Source of the DNA: Brachionus rotundiformis
Lineage: Eukaryota > Rotifera > Eurotatoria > Ploima > Brachionidae
Assembly (NCBI GenBank): GCA_016802295.1
Contig: JAESIW010000199.1
Location: forward strand, 562,749 to 626,748
Direction of reading: 5' to 3'
DNA length: 64,000 nt
Shown: in pieces, positions 58,883 to 64,000 of the stretch
How the letters are laid out: each line of letters begins with the position of its first letter
How positions within the stretch are numbered: the first letter of the stretch is position 1
Position numbers and translations under genes: made by a program
The notes under the pieces: model-generated
Databases searched by the model: none
What the model was told of the DNA's origin: nothing
The model's input: the letters and a program-made list of their open reading frames with translations, nothing else

Positions 58883-59809
58883 TTAATTTAATTTTTTATT
58901 TTCAAATTTAATAAGAGAATTAATTATAAGTTGATCATCATCATCGGAATTAAGCTCTTCTTTTGTACACATTTTTTTAAAATTTGTTGTTTCAATTCCA
59001 TCATCATCTAGTTTTCTCTTCTTCTCTTCATTATTTAATTCGTTTTGATTATCAGAAAATGAAATGTTCGGAATGCTAAAAATATTTTGAAATGTTGCTG
59101 ACTTTCTGTTGATTGAGTTTTTGACTTTTTTTCCAGATAAAGATATCATTGATAAAGACTTGGTTAATTTTTTAAATCTTTGTACATATGACGACTTTTC
59201 CTTAGTCTGTATCTGACAATTTTTTTCTATTTGCGAAATATCTAATGGTTTCCACTCAATAGCCAACAGCGACTCGCTTTTCTTGAATTCAAATGTATCA
59301 CTTTTTGACAAAACTGGCGCTTCTATTGCAAGACGTTCTTCTATTTCTAGTTCTTTAACTTCGATTGGATTCTTCAAACAAATATTTGCGTTTTTACAAT
59401 GTGTACTTGTTCGGATATGATTTTGTAAATGGTCTCGACGACAATAGTGATGGCCACATATTGAACACCAAAAACCCCCTGGAATTGTTGCTTTATCATT
59501 TGGTGATAAAAAACTACATGCACCAGGAAGTTCTTGATCATGGAAAATTTTTAAGTGCTGAATGAATTTTTGTTTGCTAGCGAATGATTTATTCTGTTCC
59601 TTGCAACATTGAAAATTGCAAATATACCTTGGATTGTCGGATATATCCCTTATAATTTTTGGTTCAGCTAATGAAGGTATAACTAAATTAAAAAAATTAA
59701 GCTTCTGATTGTCTTTTAAGTCTGGAATATTATCTATTATTTTCGTGTAAATATTTGTAAGCCTATTAATTTCAACGTTAATTGGTAATTTAAATATTCT
59801 CTTAGGCAT
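58883..59809 (-). CDS. C2H2 zinc-finger protein 1 of the Rep locus
   Basis: A single-exon frame of 308 residues from the ATG at 59809 (MPKRIFKLPINVEINRL). After a helical N-terminus (1-65) comes a Cys-rich unit (CNFQCCKEQNKSFASK, FIQHLKIFH), LPGACSFL, then a C2H2 finger (FWCSICGHHYCRRDHLQNHI, last ligand in THC). The C-terminal half is Ser/Lys rich with acidic and basic patches (GKKVKNS, KKRKLDDDG), which suit a nuclear protein. Its layout repeats in the shorter 57451-57951 protein. It lies 159 bases downstream of Rep B. Binding of the element's own repeats or of host DNA is inference. Confidence 0.75.
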   Translation of the reverse strand: MPKRIFKLPINVEINRLTNIYTKIIDNIPDLKDNQKLNFFNLVIPSLAEPKIIRDISDNPRYICNFQCCKEQNKSFASKQKFIQHLKIFHDQELPGACSFLSPNDKATIPGGFWCSICGHHYCRRDHLQNHIRTSTHCKNANICLKNPIEVKELEIEERLAIEAPVLSKSDTFEFKKSESLLAIEWKPLDISQIEKNCQIQTKEKSSYVQRFKKLTKSLSMISLSGKKVKNSINRKSATFQNIFSIPNISFSDNQNELNNEEKKRKLDDDGIETTNFKKMCTKEELNSDDDDQLIINSLIKFENKKLN

Positions 59810-59967
59810 TTCTAATTGTAGTTAATAAAGAATTAAATTTATATTAGTTTAACTTAATTTATAGTAAGAAATATTTCATATCTGCAGATAAAATTTTAAA
59901 TTAAATAAGTCATTGACGAAATTTATTTTTTTTAAATAAAGAGAAATTTTAAAATTTAAATTTTATT

Positions 59968-61134
59968 CTAAACAAATGGCTCAATATAATTAAGGATATC
60001 ATCTTGATTTTGAAAATCTTGAAAAAAAAATTGAATTGAACATTTTTATTTAATATTTAATTACCATAGATTATTTCTCGTTTTGCTTGAATTATTTGAA
60101 AAAAAGTACTTGTGCAGTAGTCTGGTAATGCATTAGATATAAATATTTTGGGGCATTTAATTATGACTGTTTTTTTCTTCAAAGTTGTCCTAATAATCAG
60201 AGGCTCTTGCAAAACTATTCGTTTTAAAGTCGAAAAATTTCCAACTTCGAATTTATAATGATCACAAATTAGAATATTATAAAAATTTGGGTTCCAAGTT
60301 TTTAAAGATTGAACTAAATCAGTATTTGATAGACTAAAAATTTGAGTCCTTAAGTGTCCTAAACAAAAATAAATAAGCTAAATTAAATTTAAAAATTTAA
60401 TATTACCAAAAAGGCAATTAATAAAAAAAGTTTTCCCAACATTAGGTTCTCCATATAAAAGAATTGGTTTAGATATAATATCATCACTTTGAGTAAGTAT
60501 TTCATTAAACAATGAAATAAAATCATCTCTCCAGTCACCAAAAAGCTTCAAAATTTTAAATTTTTGAAGTGGATAAACAAGATCAAAATATTTTTTTATT
60601 TCCATAAATTTCTCTCTTGAAATATTAGTGTCAAGATTATTTTCCAAGATAAAATTGTCATTTTTGTCAAAAAAACATTTGGACATAACCCATTTTGCAA
60701 AAATAATGTTAAAACTATTCAAAATATTTAAAATTAGTCTAACAAATTTACTCAAATTTACTTGAATAATTTCGTATCAATATTGTAATATAATATTTGA
60801 AAATCCTCTTTTGTCACATAACTTATATAATTTTTTATGTTATTACAAATCTCGAGATGAATTTCGCAATTAATGTTCAAAATATTGTTGGTAATGTTTA
60901 ATAAATATTCGTTGCCTATCTAAAAAATATCTTAATTAAAAGACCCGAAAAAAATTAAACATTTACTTTTATCTTGGATTCAAGGTATATATGAAAATGG
61001 TAAGAATACATGTCAGAATGATATTCCAAAGCAACAACCATTTTACTAGCTAAAGAACTGAATGCAGAAAATACTTGATATCTTGAGACTTTATTTTTTT
61101 TTATTTTTGCGAAACAAATTGCATATTTGAACAT
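59968..61134 (-). CDS. Rep B: HUH endonuclease plus superfamily 3 helicase (five exons)
   Basis: Exons 61134-60967, 60919-60762, 60714-60407, 60358-60065 and 60017-59968 join in phase, giving about 325 residues, the size of CRESS-DNA virus Rep proteins. In the nuclease domain, motif 1 region is YAICFAKIKKNK, motif 2 HFHIYLE (HUH), and motif 3 ISYVTKED (YxxK with the nicking Tyr). In the helicase domain, Walker A is GEPNVGKTFF, a weak Walker B is ILICDHYKFE (usually DD or DE) and motif C is KIFISNALP (sensor Asn). Known role of the family: nicks one strand at an origin and unwinds for rolling-circle replication. Spliced structure shows nuclear, host-adapted expression. Next to Rep A (35 bases or less from its stop). 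It may be an endogenised viral gene or part of a mobile element. Confidence 0.85.
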
Positions 61135-61196
61135 TTTGGTATACTTTATTTTTTTTATCAACTAATTGTAATTTAAAAAGATGTATTTTTAACTAT

Positions 61197-63160
61197 TTAT
61201 TCAAAAAGATTATTTAAAAAATCATTAAATTCGTCTTCTGTTTCTTGATTTTGTAATTGTAATGAATTATTGGGTTCACACGATTTTTCATCTTTTTTGC
61301 TCGACTCAAACTCTTCTTCAATTGATACATTTAATTCGGATGGATCATTTATGGTGACGTGAGAACCATCAGGTGTTAAAATTGAATTTTCTAAAGGCTG
61401 ATTATCGTCCAAATCTTCTTCTTTTAAATTTTCAATTATGTTTTCAAAAATTTTGCAAAGTTTTTTTTTGTCTTCTTTAGACAGTTTTTTTATATTTGAA
61501 CCTTAAAATTAATACAATTTAATTTAAAATTAGATTCGAGTTTGCATTATTTAATTATCTACCATCAATAACATCTTTAAACGAAACTCCATCTATTATT
61601 TCTGTACTAGGTCTCTTGCTTGCTCTTTTACAGCTTTGATCTGGTATTGGTGATATTGAAGTTAAATCAAGGGAGCAGTCAGAAAGACAACTTAAAGGTG
61701 TTATTGGCTGATTTAAATCCAAACTGGGAAGTTCTTCTACAAGAGAAGAAGGTTGAGTTATTTTTTTAACAAAATCCATTGGAAAGACTGGTCTTTGTCC
61801 TGGGCGCAATGGAAGTTCTTTTTCCGGAATATCCCAGTTAAATTCTAAATAGTCATTTATATTTGAGACATGATACGCTTTTTATTTAAAAAAAAATAAA
61901 TATCATATTATTTATAAAAAATTTAAGTTCAAAAATACTTTTTTTTACGAATATTTTAACAATTCGTTCTTCAAGTCCTATAAAAGTTTTTGGTTCCTCA
62001 TTTGAAATAAATATCATGGGAACATTGCATGACTTTTTTTCAGCTGATGCATGCTTTTTATCGCAAACAAAGCTTTCCCCTTCCAAAACGAGTTTCAGCT
62101 GTTCTTCGCTCCAATTTTTAAAAGTTGCTTCATCAAAAATTACATGCGAATGGCTATACTCATCAAACCCTGACCAAGCATATTTATAGCTACAACTTGT
62201 TGGTGTAAAACATTGGTGATAGTAATAGCCTTTAAAAGATTAATTTATAAACAAAACGAGAGAAAATATCCATAAATACCAAGTAAAGCCTTAATAAAGC
62301 AAGTTTTTCCACTATTTGGATCTCCAATGATCAAAAGCTGCTTTCTTTTATTTACATATGGATTTAACAGCCATTCATTATACCAGTTGACCACCTCATC
62401 ACGCCAATCGTCGAATTTTTTTCTAATAATAAATGGCCTTAATAACTCAAAATCTTTACTAGGATTCCTCATCTCTTTTAGTTTTGAAATCAGCTCTGCT
62501 TGTTTTGTCTTTGAAGCTCTAGCAAAATATGGATCTTTGATAGTTGGCTGTCCCTTATCTATATATTGCTGAGCCCATATCCAATCTCCTATGCATGATC
62601 TATAAATAATTTAATTTTAATGTAAATATAGCCATTAAAGAATTTATTAAAAAAAATACCTAAATTTACCAAGATCCACACCGTGAGAGAGAAGTGACCA
62701 GTCATTAAAATCTCTATTTAGATATTGGGCTTTCTTTTCTAGCTTAACATATCTAAGTTTGAATGGAAAAAGGAACAAATTATCGAGCTTGTATTCGAGA
62801 TCCTTAGGCTCAACCTAAATAAAAAAAAATGAATATTATATTTTTTAAAATAAAAAATGAAAATACTCATTCGTCAAATGAAATATATATAAGAACCCGA
62901 TCAGTGAAGTCAAATTCAGGATTCCTTATATTGTGTTCCTTACGATAAAATGGACATCGCGTCTGTATATCAACAACAAGTTGATCTAAGTACACAAGTT
63001 TGCCGGACCTCAATTTGAAATAATTCATTTTTTCAAAAATCTCTTTCCTACCGATAGTTTTAGGGACATCATAAATGTAAAATTGATAATAAGAACTTTT
63101 ATTTTTCTTAATTGATTCAGGATGAAACGAAAGATACTGGAAAACAGAATATTCTGACAT
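61197..63160 (-). CDS. Rep A: larger Rep-like superfamily 3 helicase with altered HUH domain (six exons, possible in-frame stop)
   Basis: Exons 63160-62867, 62814-62660, 62599-62280, 62229-61939, 61877-61563 and 61501-61197 keep phase from exon 2 onward; about 558 residues if exon 1 is included. YIDKGQPTI fits motif 3 (YxxKG). Walker A GDPNSGKTCF, Walker B HVIFDEATF, motif C MIFISNEEP and a GLEERI arginine finger are all typical. At the motif 2 position, exon 1 has VLIYISFDE, without the two His. The only donor-like site after exon 1 (GA|GTATTT) lies right behind an in-frame TGA, so exon 1 either ends a separate frame or carries a disabling stop. The long acidic C-terminal tail (from about residue 350) is absent from Rep B. 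A helicase-active, nicking-dead Rep is inferred. Confidence 0.75.
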
Positions 63161-63420
63161 TATAATGATTTAGCTTTTATTTTAAAAATTTAAAATTTAA
63201 TTTAATAAAAAATTAATTGTAAAAGAGCTTGCTTTTATAGTCAAAAAATTATATTTAAAACTTGTACAAGAAAATGTGTTTAAACAAAAAATTTGAAGAC
63301 AAATAAAAGATCAATATAAAAATTGAGAATGGAAACAAAAATTGGATACTAAGAAAAATGCATGCTCGCAAAAAATATATCAATTGCGGAGACTTTAGCT
63401 TGATAAAGACAATTGTAACA
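63161..63420. other. Presumed promoter side of Rep A, A+T-rich
   Basis: 260 bases of A+T-rich sequence upstream of Rep A, with no frame of note. TTTATAG/TATATT elements are common but no single TATA box stands out. Confidence 0.3.
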
Positions 63421-63570
63421 ATTAAAAGACCAGAAAGCCTCTTCAGTAAAATATATAAGTGTAAAGCCACTGTGGAGTCAGTCAAAGCCACTATCTAAAC
63501 ACCAAAGCCACCATTAAAAGGACCAGAAAGCCTCCTCAGTAATTGATATAAGTAAAAAGCCACTGTGTAG
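63421..63570 (+). repeat. Two direct repeats (iteron-like) upstream of Rep A
   Basis: 63421-63477 and 63513-63570 share ATTAAAAG(G)ACCAGAAAGCC, CTCAGTAA and AAAGCCACTGTG in the same order, 92 bases apart. Each ends with the near-palindrome CCACTGTGG/CCACTGTGTAG, and additional AAAGCCAC words occur between them (63484, 63504). Spaced direct repeats near a Rep gene resemble iterons, but function is not shown. Confidence 0.7.
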
Positions 63571-63583
63571 GGTTTTAGGGTTG

Positions 63584-64000
63584 CCTAGATTTTACTATCC
63601 TAAAAATAGTAAAAAAATCTAGGTATTAAGTTTGTCGAGTCTGTCCGTCCGTCCGTCCGTCCGTCCGTCCGTCTGTGGACAGCTAAATTTATATGAACGG
63701 AATGAGCTAGAGACTTGAAATTTTGTATGTACAATGTTTATTTGACGGAGACGATGCACACTAAATTTGGGATCGATAGGCCACTCCCATCTCGAAATAT
63801 AGCGATTTTACGCGATAAAACGTTGAATTACAGACAAACAAAAACTATTTGCTGAAAACAAATTAGAATTTTGAATTTTTCATAAAAAATCAGACTAGAA
63901 AAGTTTTTTAGTTAGAATAAAAATAATTATCTAATTGCCAAATCTACAAACACTAGCGGTTTAAAAATAGCCAACCTTAATACCCTTTAGTAAAATCTAG
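63584..64000 (+). mobile_element. Stem-loop/TIR element with (GTCC)n tract, right copy, cut by window end
   Basis: 63584-63623 is a stem-loop (CCTAGATTTTACTAT ... ATAGTAAAAAAATCTAGG). It is followed by GTATTAAG, TTGTCGAG and a (GTCC)n microsatellite at about 63641-63674. The window's last bases (CTTAATACCCTTTAGTAAAA, TCTAG) are the reverse complement of the start, so the unit is a MITE-like element with terminal inverted repeats of about 425 bases. A related copy begins at 53965. No coding capacity seen. Confidence 0.65.

Noticed and set aside
63255..63491. Minus-strand frame of 78 residues upstream of Rep A
   Set aside because: Hydrophobic low-complexity translation that overlaps the direct repeats; no supporting motif or splice context.
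63421..63570. CRISPR-like array
   Set aside because: Only two full repeat units with unequal internal sequence, in eukaryotic DNA and without cas genes.
63584..63623. Stem-loop as a proven CRESS-type replication origin
   Set aside because: The loop has no nonanucleotide, and the window's last bases are its inverted copy, which fits a TIR of a separate element at least as well.

Overview
The window is nuclear DNA of a small-genome, strongly A+T-rich ciliated animal. Protein genes are split by short GT-AG introns, mostly 50-100 bases. There are metazoan-type tRNAs, an axonemal dynein heavy chain, a Ragulator subunit (LAMTOR2) and a USP24-type deubiquitinase. A monogonont rotifer such as Brachionus fits best; this is inference from gene content and composition, not a proven match.

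Layout. 1-10 kb: two related short-chain dehydrogenases (the first cut by the window edge), two secreted or surface proteins rich in N-glycosylation sites or Gly/Ala repeats, LAMTOR2, and two tiny Gly/Tyr/Cys- or Cys-rich proteins. 10-30.7 kb: one minus-strand axonemal dynein heavy chain gene of 14 exons and about 4,150 codons, reconstructed here with consistent reading phase at every junction. Two of its introns (3.1 and 2.9 kb) carry genes on the opposite strand: an LRR membrane protein flanked by two nearly identical tRNA-Pro/tRNA-Val segments, and a small single-pass coiled-coil protein. An X-box-like (RFX) site lies 114 bases upstream of the dynein start, in the short gap shared with a divergent WSC-domain membrane protein. 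32-40.5 kb: a two-exon STELLO/DUF288-type glycosyltransferase, two secreted proteins, a deleted MULE-type transposon and an NAD(P)-dependent epimerase/reductase. 40.8-49.1 kb: a seven-exon USP24-like gene.

From about 49 kb the character changes to accessory, repeat-rich DNA: a piggyBac remnant, unrecognised decayed coding pieces, and then a block (54.17-56.72 kb) bordered on both sides by telomere-like TTAGGG/TTTAGGG repeats. The block holds a decayed copy of part of the resident dynein, a broken membrane-glycoprotein-like gene and a USP fragment. Next to it, 56.8-63.2 kb holds six minus-strand genes. Two are spliced Rep-type proteins with superfamily 3 helicase domains, one of which has a clear HUH endonuclease (HxH and YxxK motifs). 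The other four are two pairs of paralogues: two C2H2 zinc-finger proteins and two small acidic proteins sharing an EHYY core, one with two SUMO-interaction-like motifs. The pairing suggests a duplicated Rep / zinc-finger / EHYY module. I take this to be the best candidate for an undescribed system: a multigene mobile element or domesticated Rep-virus-like locus. Iteron-like direct repeats and a stem-loop/TIR element with a (GTCC)n tract follow at the right edge, and a related copy lies at 53.97 kb.
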